A stretch of 64,000 nt of DNA from Treponema sp. (GTDB lineage Bacteria > Spirochaetota > Spirochaetia > Treponematales > Treponemataceae), in contig JAEEVR010000008.1 of assembly GCA_016290995.1 (NCBI GenBank), forward strand, positions 38,664 through 102,663, in the 5' to 3' direction. Position 1 is the first letter of the stretch. Every line of letters begins with the position of its first letter. The translations under genes and the position numbers were made by a program. This document shows, in pieces, positions 53,560 to 60,501 of this stretch. The notes below the pieces were generated by a model. That model worked only from the letters and a program-made list of their open reading frames with translations, did not search any database and was not told the origin of the DNA.

Positions 53560-55671
53560 ATGAAAAAAATTTTTTTTGCTACGATTTTTTTGATTGCCCA
53601 GTTTGCGCTCTTTGCCGAAGTGACGGTTGTTAATCCCGCTCCTGGCGAATACGCAAATTTGCAAACTCTTGTTTTGGAATCCAATGGCGGCGAAGAGCTT
53701 TATTATTCCTTTTCGGGAACGGACCCCTTGGCCCAAGGCTTTGCCTACGACGGGCCGGTCGTGCTTGACGTTACAGGAAACGTTGAGCTGCGAGTTGTAA
53801 GCGTTGACCATAATCAAAATCGGCAAGAGCAAAAAATTTATTTTTCTGTCGAACCAACCCAGTCCGAAAACGAAGAGCAAAACGCTTTCTTAAAGTCATT
53901 TGAGACCGGCCCCTGCTTTGACTTTGTTGCCGGAAATAAAATTCAAATTCCGTTTTCTTTAAGCTATTCTTTCTTTCAGAATAAGGAGTTTGAAAAGGGA
54001 AGGGAAATCTCAATTTCAAAGAACGCCACGATGGAGCGTTACGTGCCGATCAACTTAAGCGACGGCTCAAAAGTTTGGCGATATGTTCTGCGCGTTCTTC
54101 CCGCTCAAGCCGGCGCTTTGACCAAGAGAGACGTTCCTTTTAAGACAAGGGATTGGTCAACAATCGTATTTTTGGACCCCAAAAAGATTTACTCTCTTGA
54201 CGGCGACTGGTGGGAATCCTCCGGCAAGCTTGTCGAAATTGACAGAAGCAAAAACAATGTTATTTATTATCAAGACGTGGATGTTTCTTCTGAAAATTCA
54301 GTCGAAGAAATTCTTTTGCCCGCAAAGCCTTCGCTCAAGACCGAGCGCGGTTATGACGGAAGCCTTGAAATTTACGCCGTCGGAAAAAACGGAGAGCAGT
54401 TTGAGCTGGCGTCTTCGTCGGCTTCAAAAAGCAAGATGATTTCTGACGGCTTGTTCCCCAAGCTTGTCATTGACACATTTGCGGGCGACAAAATCGAAGA
54501 AAAGCTTGCGCTTGACGTGTACTGCGACAAAGTTTATCAAGGCGTCTTGTATGTTGACGTTTTTGTAAATCGAACGACACCCAGCGCTCCAAAAATCGTT
54601 TCCAGCGCCTCGTCAACGTACGCCCGCGACGACGTTAGAGTTTCCGCCCGCCTTGATCCAAAGCTAAAGATTTTCTATTCAATCTCAAATCCAATTTCAA
54701 TCGAGCCTTCGTTTGACGCTCCCGATTTGCAAAGCTTAATGTTTGAGCACGGCGATTACAATATTTATCAAGGCCAGAACATCACGCTCTTTGGCGACAC
54801 AGAAAGAATTCTTGCGTATCAAGTTTCGTTCTATTCGGAAGACGAAAGCGGCGCCAAAAGCTCTACCGCCGAATATTCCGTGATAATCGACAAGTACAAT
54901 TACTATGTCAATCCATTGTCGGAGCTTTCGGAGCAAGACGGAAGCCCTTACGCTCCCTTTAAGGACTTGTCTAAACTTTCCAAGATCGCCAACAAAAAGA
55001 ATTTTTCGCGCTTCTTTATAAAAGGAGACGTCGCTCTAAACTCTGGCGAGATAACGATTACAAACAATGTTGAATTTTGCGGAATGGACGACGCCCATAT
55101 TTTGGTTCCCGCCAATTCTGTGATCGCCATTAAAAACGCCGGCCTTTACGCCCAGAATATTTTCTGGGAAAAGACCGAGCCGCCGGCTGTTTCAAAAAAA
55201 CTAAGGGCCGCGGCCAAGGCTTTAACAAACCTCTTTATCTTTGAGCATTCCGCCGCCACATTTAAGAACTGTCAAGCGGTGGCTCGCTTTTCTGGAGACG
55301 GCCGAGTCTTTAATTGCTTGTCTTCCGCTCTAAGCCTGGAATCAACTGGAATCACAAGCGAAGCGCAGGGCTATTCTTGCGTTGCGGCTTCGACAGGAAA
55401 CTGCAAGATTAACATCAAGAATTCAAGGCTGTTGAGCATCGCCGACACGGCCGTCGCAATTTCAACCAATGGCGGCTCGTTGAATTTTGAAAACAACTTT
55501 GCGCAGGTTACCGGCCGCATGGGCCGTCCCGCTGAGTTTGTCGATTGTTCGGTAAGAATGGTCAACAATAAATTTAGCGCCGACGTTCAAAACAAAACGC
55601 AAAACTACAAGAGCGTTTACAAGGCCGGAACGACAGTCTTTACCGAAGACCAAGGAAACACATATAAATGA
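53560..55671 (+). CDS. Large exported protein with chitobiase/FN3-like and beta-helix regions
   Basis: 703 residues. Signal peptide ending ALFAEV. The first part (residues ~20-420) has repeated Ig/FN3-like modules of the chitobiase C-terminal type (NPAPGEYANLQTLVLESNGGEELYYSFSGTDP; APKIVSSASSTYARDDVRVSARLDPKLKIFYSIS). From ~460 on (NPLSELSEQDGSPYAPFKDLSK...) the chain switches to parallel beta-helix-like turns (ITNNVEFCGMDDAHILVP, INIKNSRLLSIADTAVAIS, FENNFAQVTGRMG), a common adhesin or lyase scaffold. No catalytic residues are obvious. ATG 53560 chosen over 53551 for the MKK start. The stop overlaps rnhB by four bases. Confidence 0.72.
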   Translation: MKKIFFATIFLIAQFALFAEVTVVNPAPGEYANLQTLVLESNGGEELYYSFSGTDPLAQGFAYDGPVVLDVTGNVELRVVSVDHNQNRQEQKIYFSVEPTQSENEEQNAFLKSFETGPCFDFVAGNKIQIPFSLSYSFFQNKEFEKGREISISKNATMERYVPINLSDGSKVWRYVLRVLPAQAGALTKRDVPFKTRDWSTIVFLDPKKIYSLDGDWWESSGKLVEIDRSKNNVIYYQDVDVSSENSVEEILLPAKPSLKTERGYDGSLEIYAVGKNGEQFELASSSASKSKMISDGLFPKLVIDTFAGDKIEEKLALDVYCDKVYQGVLYVDVFVNRTTPSAPKIVSSASSTYARDDVRVSARLDPKLKIFYSISNPISIEPSFDAPDLQSLMFEHGDYNIYQGQNITLFGDTERILAYQVSFYSEDESGAKSSTAEYSVIIDKYNYYVNPLSELSEQDGSPYAPFKDLSKLSKIANKKNFSRFFIKGDVALNSGEITITNNVEFCGMDDAHILVPANSVIAIKNAGLYAQNIFWEKTEPPAVSKKLRAAAKALTNLFIFEHSAATFKNCQAVARFSGDGRVFNCLSSALSLESTGITSEAQGYSCVAASTGNCKINIKNSRLLSIADTAVAISTNGGSLNFENNFAQVTGRMGRPAEFVDCSVRMVNNKFSADVQNKTQNYKSVYKAGTTVFTEDQGNTYK

Positions 55672-56231
55672 CAATCGTTGGCTTTGACGAAGCGGGAAGG
55701 GGGCCTTTGGCTGGTCCCGTATCCGCCGCAGCCGTAATTCTTCCAAAAGACTTTCCCGTAGAAATTCTAAACGACTCTAAAAAACTATCCGAAAAAAAAC
55801 GCCTTGCCGCCGAAGCTGTAATCAAGGAAAAGGCCATATGGGGCTTGGCTTTTGTTGACCACAAAACGATCGACAAAATGAACATCCTTCACGCAAGCCT
55901 TTACGCGATGAAATTGGCCTTTGAAGATTTGCAAAAAAAGAATCCAAGGCTTGATTTAGGGGATTTGAACGGCATCGCGGACGGGAACTTTGTTCCCCCG
56001 GAACTTCCGATTGAATGCCAGGCGGTAGTAAAGGCTGACGCGAAATTCGCGCAAGTTATGGCGGCCAGCATTTTGGCAAAGACCGCCCGCGACCGCCTTA
56101 TGATAGAAATGGACAAAAAGTATCCGGGCTACGGCTACGCAAAACATAAGGGCTATCCGACAGCGGCTCACAAGGCCGCCTGCCATAAACTAGGCCCCAG
56201 CCCAATACAGCGTCTCTCATTTACATATTAA
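55668..56231 (+). CDS. rnhB: Ribonuclease HII
   Basis: 187 residues; removes ribonucleotides misincorporated in DNA. Active-site carboxylates are in VGFDEAGRGPLAGPV (Asp-Glu), NDSKKLSEKKR is the family GRG/SKKL segment, and VVKADAKFAQVMAASILAKTARD holds the third aspartate. HKGYPTAAHKAACHKLGPSPIQRLSF is the typical C-terminus. It starts on the stop of the beta-helix gene and converges with the PUR gene over 10 bp. Confidence 0.94.
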   Translation: MTIVGFDEAGRGPLAGPVSAAAVILPKDFPVEILNDSKKLSEKKRLAAEAVIKEKAIWGLAFVDHKTIDKMNILHASLYAMKLAFEDLQKKNPRLDLGDLNGIADGNFVPPELPIECQAVVKADAKFAQVMAASILAKTARDRLMIEMDKKYPGYGYAKHKGYPTAAHKAACHKLGPSPIQRLSFTY

Positions 56232-56241
56232 GGCGCTTTTT

Positions 56242-56655
56242 TTACTTTGAGCGTTTTGAGACCACGTGGATGCGGCCGGTCTTTTTGGGAGCGTTGGGGT
56301 CAACGGGGCGCGCGTCGGGATTTTCGGCCTTTTTCTTGTAGACCTTCTTTCCAGAAAGGGCTCCGGTTCCAAATTTGGCTTCTTTTGCGGCCTTCTTTTC
56401 GGCGCGGAGCTTGTCGCGCTCCTTTTTATTCTTTTGGATAAATTTTAGGGATTCGTCCAATCCGCCAAAGAACTTTTGCATGTCTTCCTCAAAAACTGCG
56501 ATTTGATGGCGGTCATGCTCAATGCCTTCCTTTCCGTTCTTGCTTTCTACAATCTGCAAAAACACGTCGCCCGTGCGGTTTTCCTTTACGTTAAAAAAAT
56601 AAGAGCGATTTGCCAAAGTTACTTGTGTTGTGTATAGTTCTCCGCGAATTCCCAT
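56242..56655 (-). CDS. PUR-domain nucleic-acid-binding protein (BpuR-like, DUF3276)
   Basis: 137 residues. The PUR fold occupies ~1-85: GIRGELYTTQVTLANRSYFFNVKENRTGDVFLQIVESK matches the bacterial PUR-alpha family, whose Borrelia member BpuR binds single-stranded DNA and RNA and controls gene expression after transcription. The C-terminal third is a lysine-rich helix and basic tail, likely extra nucleic-acid contact. I start at ATG 56655, nine bases after AAGGAGA; the upstream extension to 56736 has no support. A promoter candidate lies at 56708-56736. Confidence 0.84.
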   Translation of the reverse strand: MGIRGELYTTQVTLANRSYFFNVKENRTGDVFLQIVESKNGKEGIEHDRHQIAVFEEDMQKFFGGLDESLKFIQKNKKERDKLRAEKKAAKEAKFGTGALSGKKVYKKKAENPDARPVDPNAPKKTGRIHVVSKRSK

Positions 56656-56707
56656 TGCATTCTCCTTGTTAACGCATCCTTCCCTGTGCTTTGGTGGATT
56701 TTGTATT

Positions 56708-56736
56708 AATTTAGCGCAAAGAAAAAAAAAGCGCAA
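56708..56736 (-). promoter_or_regulatory. Possible promoter of the PUR gene
   Basis: Minus strand: TTGCGC (56736-56731), 17-bp spacer with a T-run, TAAATT (56713-56708). Leader of ~45 nt carrying an AAGGAGA ribosome-binding site. Confidence 0.48.
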
Positions 56737-56770
56737 TAGGAAAAAAGCAACTCTTTGTATAAAAAATCGC

Positions 56771-56799
56771 TTGCATTTTCTTGGCTGTTGATTTATAAT
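56771..56799 (+). promoter_or_regulatory. Promoter of the HMA-like gene
   Basis: TTGCAT (56771-56776), 17-bp spacer, TATAAT (56794-56799); leader ~26 nt with TAGGAG as ribosome-binding site before the ATG at 56832. Confidence 0.7.
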
Positions 56800-56831
56800 A
56801 GATTAAATTAAGCTTTAGGAGATTTGCTGCT

Positions 56832-57041
56832 ATGCAAAAAAAGATATTTGTAGACGGAATGTTTGACGACGGCGTTGCCGGCAAGGTCGGAGCGGCTGTT
56901 AAAGGCGTTGCCGGAGTTACAGAATGCGTGGCAGACCCCGCAAAGTCGCAAGTAAAGGTAGACTTTGACGAAAGCGTAGGCGGAATCGAAGACGCGATTA
57001 ACGCGGCCATTTCTGGAGCCGGCGTTACTGTTCTTGGCTAA
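56832..57041 (+). CDS. Small HMA-fold protein lacking the metal-binding cysteines
   Basis: 69 residues with the ferredoxin-like beta-alpha-beta-beta-alpha-beta layout of heavy-metal-associated (Atx1/CopZ) domains: KIFVDGMFDDGVAGKVGAAVKGVAGVTECVADPAKSQVKVDFDE and a final helix-strand. The expected G-M-x-C-x-x-C loop reads GMFDDGV, so both copper ligands are absent. The only cysteine is in TECV. It probably does not bind copper as a chaperone. Own promoter and TAGGAG ribosome-binding site; leuCD follows 110 bp later. Confidence 0.68.
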   Translation: MQKKIFVDGMFDDGVAGKVGAAVKGVAGVTECVADPAKSQVKVDFDESVGGIEDAINAAISGAGVTVLG

Positions 57042-57089
57042 TTCTTTCCCAGTTTATGGTTTTAATAATATTAAAGAACTTTAGCGTTC

Positions 57090-57118
57090 TTGACAAATTC
57101 TTCAAAAATAATTAAAAT
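57090..57118 (+). promoter_or_regulatory. Promoter of leuCD
   Basis: TTGACA (57090-57095, perfect consensus), 17-bp spacer, TAAAAT (57113-57118). The -10 and the presumed start site are embedded in a perfect inverted repeat (57104-57132). Leader ~27 nt with CAGGAG as ribosome-binding site. Confidence 0.76.
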
Positions 57119-57132
57119 CTTTAATTATTTTT
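57104..57132 (+). repeat. Perfect 13-bp inverted repeat over the leuCD -10 region
   Basis: AAAAATAATTAAA (57104-57116), ATC, TTTAATTATTTTT (57120-57132). Purely A/T arms centred just after the -10 box; a candidate operator, or less likely an A/U-only hairpin ending the upstream gene. Confidence 0.85.
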
Positions 57133-57151
57133 AACTTCAGGAGAATTGATT

Positions 57152-58438
57152 ATGGGAAAGACAATCGCGCAAAAGATTTTTGAAAAACATCTTTTGGAAA
57201 AACCTTTTAAAGACACTTATATTCTCAAGCTGGACAGAGTTTTCTGCCACGAAATCACAACCCCAATTGCCATCAACGACCTTTGCGAACGAGGCAAGGA
57301 TCGCGTTTTTGACAAAACAAAGATCAAGGCCGTAATTGACCACGTCACTCCGGCCAAAGACTCAAAGACCGCCACGCAGGAAAAAATCCTTCGCGACTGG
57401 GCAAAGCGCAACGACATCAAGGACTTTTTTGACATCGGCTGCAACGGCGTTTGCCACGCCATCTTCCCCGAAAAAGGCTTTGTCCGCCCTGGCTTTACAG
57501 TAATCATGGGCGACAGCCATACTTGCACCCACGGCGCTTTTGGAGCCTTTGCCGCTGGCGTAGGAACGACAGACCTTGAGGTTGGAATCCTTAAAGGCGT
57601 TTGTTCGTTCAAAGAGCCCAAGGCGATCAAGTTTGTATTGAACGGAACGTTAAAGCCCGGCGTTTACGCCAAGGACGTAATCCTTTACTTGATCGGAAAG
57701 ATCGGAGTGAACGGAGCCACAAACTGCGTCGTCGAGTTCACCGGTCCTGTCGTTGACAATTTTGGCATGGAAGAGCGAATGACCATTTGCAATATGGCTG
57801 TTGAAGCCGGCGCCACAAGCGGCATTTGCTTCCCCGACCAAAAGACCGTTGACTACCTTTGGGAATTCATCAAAGACGAATACAAGACCAAAGAAGAGGC
57901 GCTTGCCGACTACCAGCAGTGGAAGAGCGACCCCGACGCGGAATACGAAAAAGTAATCGAATGCGACTTGAGCGACTTGCAGCCGCTCGCGACTGTCGGC
58001 TACAAGCCCGACCAAGTAAAGCCCATTGCCGAATTGGCCGGAACAAAGGTTGACCAGATTTACATTGGTTCTTGCACCAACGGCCGCATCTCTGACTTGC
58101 GCGTCGCCGCCGAAGTCCTTAAAGGAAAGCATTTGGCTGCCGGCGTCCGCGGAATCGTAAGCCCGGCCACCCCAAAAATTTACAAAATGGCCTTGGACGA
58201 AGGCTTGCTTTCAATTTTTATGGACGCGGGCTTTTGCGTCACAAACCCGACTTGCGGCGCTTGTCTTGGCATGTCCAACGGCGTTTTGGCCGAAGGCGAA
58301 GTTTGCGCCTCGACGACAAACCGCAACTTTAACGGCCGCATGGGCAAGGGCGGAATGGTTCACCTTATGAGCCCCGCGTCTGCAGCCGCGACAGCAATCG
58401 CCGGAACAATAACGAATTCATCATTATACAAAGCATAA
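57152..58438 (+). CDS. leuC: 3-isopropylmalate dehydratase large subunit (LeuC2 type)
   Basis: 428 residues, aconitase-like 4Fe-4S enzyme subunit that, with LeuD, isomerises 2- and 3-isopropylmalate in leucine synthesis. Cluster cysteines: IGSCTNGRISD and NPTCGACLGMSNG; other marks are VIDHVTP, GDSHTCTHGAFGAFAAGVGTTD and GRMGKGGMVHLMSPASAAATA. The length fits the shorter LeuC2/HacA group also found in archaea, which includes related dehydratases (homoaconitase, dimethylmalate), so the substrate could differ. leuA and leuB are not in the window. ATG 57152 after CAGGAG. Confidence 0.88.
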   Translation: MGKTIAQKIFEKHLLEKPFKDTYILKLDRVFCHEITTPIAINDLCERGKDRVFDKTKIKAVIDHVTPAKDSKTATQEKILRDWAKRNDIKDFFDIGCNGVCHAIFPEKGFVRPGFTVIMGDSHTCTHGAFGAFAAGVGTTDLEVGILKGVCSFKEPKAIKFVLNGTLKPGVYAKDVILYLIGKIGVNGATNCVVEFTGPVVDNFGMEERMTICNMAVEAGATSGICFPDQKTVDYLWEFIKDEYKTKEEALADYQQWKSDPDAEYEKVIECDLSDLQPLATVGYKPDQVKPIAELAGTKVDQIYIGSCTNGRISDLRVAAEVLKGKHLAAGVRGIVSPATPKIYKMALDEGLLSIFMDAGFCVTNPTCGACLGMSNGVLAEGEVCASTTNRNFNGRMGKGGMVHLMSPASAAATAIAGTITNSSLYKA

Positions 58439-58454
58439 ATTGTAGGAGTAAATT

Positions 58455-58988
58455 ATGAAGCAATTTGGAGGCCCGGTCCTCTTCTTGGACAGAACTGACA
58501 TCAATACGGACGAGATTATTCCGGCAAAATACTTGACGGAAAACACAAAGCAAGCCCTTAAGCCTTATCTTTTGGAAGACTTAAAGTTGGAAGGCTTTGA
58601 CTCCAAGACAGACGTGCCCGGAAAAAAGGTCATCGTCACTCGCGACAATTTTGGCTGCGGCTCAAGCCGCGAGCACGCTCCTTGGGCTTTGGAAGTAAAC
58701 GGCATTTACGTTGTCGTCGCGGTGAACTTTGCGCGCATCTTCCGCCAGAATATGTACAACTGCGGCTTGCTTGCCGTTGAGATGGACAAAAAATCCGTTG
58801 ACGACATGTTCCGCACCTTTGCCGAAAAAGACACTGAGTGCAAGATTGTGTTCAATGACGACGGAACGGCAAAAGTAAAGCTTATCGCCGGAAGCCTTTC
58901 AAAAAGCTATCCCTTTAAGCTTGAAGGCTTTGAGAAGGCTCTTGTAGAAAAAGAGGGCTGGATCGGATACGCCGACAGCAAATTTTAG
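58455..58988 (+). CDS. leuD: 3-isopropylmalate dehydratase small subunit
   Basis: 177 residues, swivel-domain partner of LeuC. Substrate-binding residues lie in FLDRTDINTDEIIPAKYL and in DNFGCGSSREHAPWALE; NFARIFRQNMYNCGLL is standard. It is 16 bp after leuC with TAGGAG before the ATG, so both are one operon. The C-terminal extension (from about residue 150) is a little longer than in the archaeal type. Transcription likely ends before the tRNA promoter that begins 10 bp downstream, but no hairpin is seen. Confidence 0.88.
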   Translation: MKQFGGPVLFLDRTDINTDEIIPAKYLTENTKQALKPYLLEDLKLEGFDSKTDVPGKKVIVTRDNFGCGSSREHAPWALEVNGIYVVVAVNFARIFRQNMYNCGLLAVEMDKKSVDDMFRTFAEKDTECKIVFNDDGTAKVKLIAGSLSKSYPFKLEGFEKALVEKEGWIGYADSKF

Positions 58989-58998
58989 TGAGTCACTA

Positions 58999-59027
58999 TT
59001 GACAAAAAGTTCGTCTTTTGTTATATT
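58999..59027 (+). promoter_or_regulatory. Promoter of tRNA-Met
   Basis: TTGACA (58999-59004), 17-bp spacer, TATATT (59022-59027). Transcription should start near 59034, five bases before the mature 5' end. Confidence 0.82.
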
Positions 59028-59038
59028 AGACGAACTAC

Positions 59039-59111
59039 GGCGACATAGCTCAGTTGGTAGAGCACACGGCTCATATCCGTGATGTCATAGGTTCAATCCC
59101 TATTGTCGCTA
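59039..59111 (+). tRNA. tRNA-Met (anticodon CAT), elongator type
   Basis: A 73-nt cloverleaf reads cleanly: acceptor GGCGACA/TGTCGCT, D arm GCTC/GAGC, anticodon stem CACGG/CCGTG around loop CTCATAT (CAT at 34-36), a five-base variable loop ATGTC, T arm ATAGG/CCTAT with TTCAATC, discriminator A. CCA is not encoded. The anticodon stem lacks the three G:C pairs of initiators and position 1 pairs with 72 (as G:U), so it is an elongator. A lysidine-modified tRNA-Ile2 also has CAT and cannot be excluded wholly. Confidence 0.95.
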
Positions 59112-59117
59112 TCCAAG

Positions 59118-59142
59118 GCTTCCCAATCGGGAAGCTTTTTTT
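59118..59142 (+). terminator. Rho-independent terminator of tRNA-Met
   Basis: GCTTCCC (59118-59124), loop AATC, GGGAAGC (59129-59135), then seven T (59136-59142). Works in the + direction only; the convergent nrdG gene ends just beyond it at 59149. Confidence 0.94.
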
Positions 59143-59148
59143 GTTTTC

Positions 59149-59961
59149 CTAGCGTAAGATGGCCCCTGGAATTGTCGCGCGCGCAAAGTCAACAAGCGCC
59201 GCTTCTTGATCTTCCGTGTATGGCTGGACTTTCTCGGCGGCGGCGCTGAGGCAACGGCCGTTTAGAAAATGCGCAAAGAACCAGCGCGCGTCTTTTGGCA
59301 AAAGCTTTGCGATTTCTTCTATCTCCGCGCGGCCGACCAAGGGCGGGTAGAGAACCGTGCGGAACTCGCGCGCGTTTGTCGGCAACGCGGAAATAATTTT
59401 TATTGACTGAATGATTTTTTGCGATGAACTGTCGCAAGCCGATGATTGCGCGGCCGCCGCGTCTTGGGCTTGCGAGAGTTCTCCGTAGCGCGCGGGGCTT
59501 GTCTTTACGTCCAGCGCGATGTAGTCGGGCGCGCAAGCCTTGTCGGACAAAAGTTCTTGCAAGCGGTCGGGAAACATGCCGTTTGTGTCAAGCTTTATCT
59601 TGTAGCCCAAAGAGCGCGCCTGCAAAATCAATTGGCGGACCGTGTCGGGATGCAGCAAGGGCTCTCCGCCTGAAATAACAAAGCCGGACAGCACGTTGGC
59701 GCGCTTTTTTAGGTGGGCGATTATGTCTTGGATAAAAACAAATTGGGGCTGGTCACGGTCGGCTTGCGCGCCCGCGTCTTGGGCTTGAAAAGCCTTGCTT
59801 GGCGCTACAAGCTCGGTGTTGTAGCAATATGGGCAACGAAGATTGCAGCCGCGCAAAAAACACGCGGCCGCGACTCGTTCTGGGAAATCAACTAAAGAAG
59901 TCTTTACTAATACTGCGTCAGGCTGTTGCAAGGTTAAAGATTTCTTCCAACTCGGCCACAT
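59149..59961 (-). CDS. nrdG: Anaerobic ribonucleotide reductase activating protein (radical SAM)
   Basis: Radical SAM activase that should install the glycyl radical on the class III reductase. The cluster motif CNLRCPYC (C-x3-C-x2-C) lies near residue 40, FPERVAAACFLRGC precedes it, and FVISGGEPLLHP (GGE motif) follows, with LGYKIKLDTNGMFP as the next barrel strand. At up to 270 residues it is longer than E. coli NrdG (154) and resembles the long NrdG2/PflA-like activases. The start is uncertain: ATG 59961 or TTG 59931, both inside the redoxin gene, overlapping its end by 44 or 14 bases. Last gene of the nrdR-nrdD operon. Confidence 0.86.
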   Translation of the reverse strand: MWPSWKKSLTLQQPDAVLVKTSLVDFPERVAAACFLRGCNLRCPYCYNTELVAPSKAFQAQDAGAQADRDQPQFVFIQDIIAHLKKRANVLSGFVISGGEPLLHPDTVRQLILQARSLGYKIKLDTNGMFPDRLQELLSDKACAPDYIALDVKTSPARYGELSQAQDAAAAQSSACDSSSQKIIQSIKIISALPTNAREFRTVLYPPLVGRAEIEEIAKLLPKDARWFFAHFLNGRCLSAAAEKVQPYTEDQEAALVDFARATIPGAILR

Positions 59962-60487
59962 TGTGGGCGCGCGCCGTTTCGCTTCCGTCGGCCTTGTAGA
60001 AAATTACTGTAGGAGCGGCGAATACGCCTTTTTGCGCGGCTTCGTTTAGGCCTTGCTCTGTGTCAACGTCGATAGTCTTTCCTGTAAGGCCGCTGTTGGC
60101 GATCCATTCTTTTACAGGCGGGCAGTTGGGGCAAGTCTTTCGGGCAAAAAGCTCGTAGCGAAGCTCTGAACTTGCGGCCTGCGCGGCGGGGTTTTGGCCT
60201 TGCGAGGCTTGCGCTGGAGCGGCGGGGCTTTCTTCAAAGCGCTCGTCTTCCATAAGCATTTCGCTTTCCGGGCTAAAAGTCGTCTGGTCGTTGTCGTATT
60301 CGGAGGAGTCTTCCAACTTAAAGTTCTTTCGCATCTTGAATTCTTCGGCCTTGCCCTTGTTCCAGTTTTTAATCGCGCGGTAGTAGCCTACGATGCGGGC
60401 GTAAACTTCCGTTTCCGTTCCGTGAACGTCAGCAAGTTCTTTTTGAACGTCGGCGATTTCCTTGTCAAGTTCCTGTACGCTTTTCAT
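59918..60487 (-). CDS. Glycyl-radical tail of NrdD fused to a CPNC redoxin
   Basis: 189 residues, two parts. Residues 1-55: a short helix (VQELDKEIADVQKELADV) then ETEVYARIVGYYRAIKNWNK followed by GKAEEF, which is the C-terminal glycyl-radical segment of class III reductases; Gly34 in R-I-V-G-Y stands where the radical glycine is expected. After an acidic, Ala/Gln-rich linker (~58-107) comes a redoxin domain (~110-189) with CPNC at 119-122 and a cis-proline AAPTVIFY. It has its own strong AAGGGAGGAATTT ribosome-binding site, so it is a true separate protein. It would carry the radical in trans for NrdD and perhaps also its reductant. Confidence 0.85.
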   Translation of the reverse strand: MKSVQELDKEIADVQKELADVHGTETEVYARIVGYYRAIKNWNKGKAEEFKMRKNFKLEDSSEYDNDQTTFSPESEMLMEDERFEESPAAPAQASQGQNPAAQAASSELRYELFARKTCPNCPPVKEWIANSGLTGKTIDVDTEQGLNEAAQKGVFAAPTVIFYKADGSETARAHNVAELEEIFNLATA

Positions 60488-60501
60488 AAATTCCTCCCTT
60501 T

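Noticed and set aside
59112..59150. Attachment site or element boundary at the tRNA-Met 3' end
   Set aside because: A normal terminator and the nrdG gene follow; no integrase, direct repeat or composition change is visible.
60488..60501. nrdD and the redoxin gene being one gene split by a sequencing error
   Set aside because: The junction holds a TAA stop followed by a strong AAGGGAGGA ribosome-binding site and ATG, and NrdD has an unrelated helical tail after its zinc motif; this is a designed boundary rather than a single-base error.
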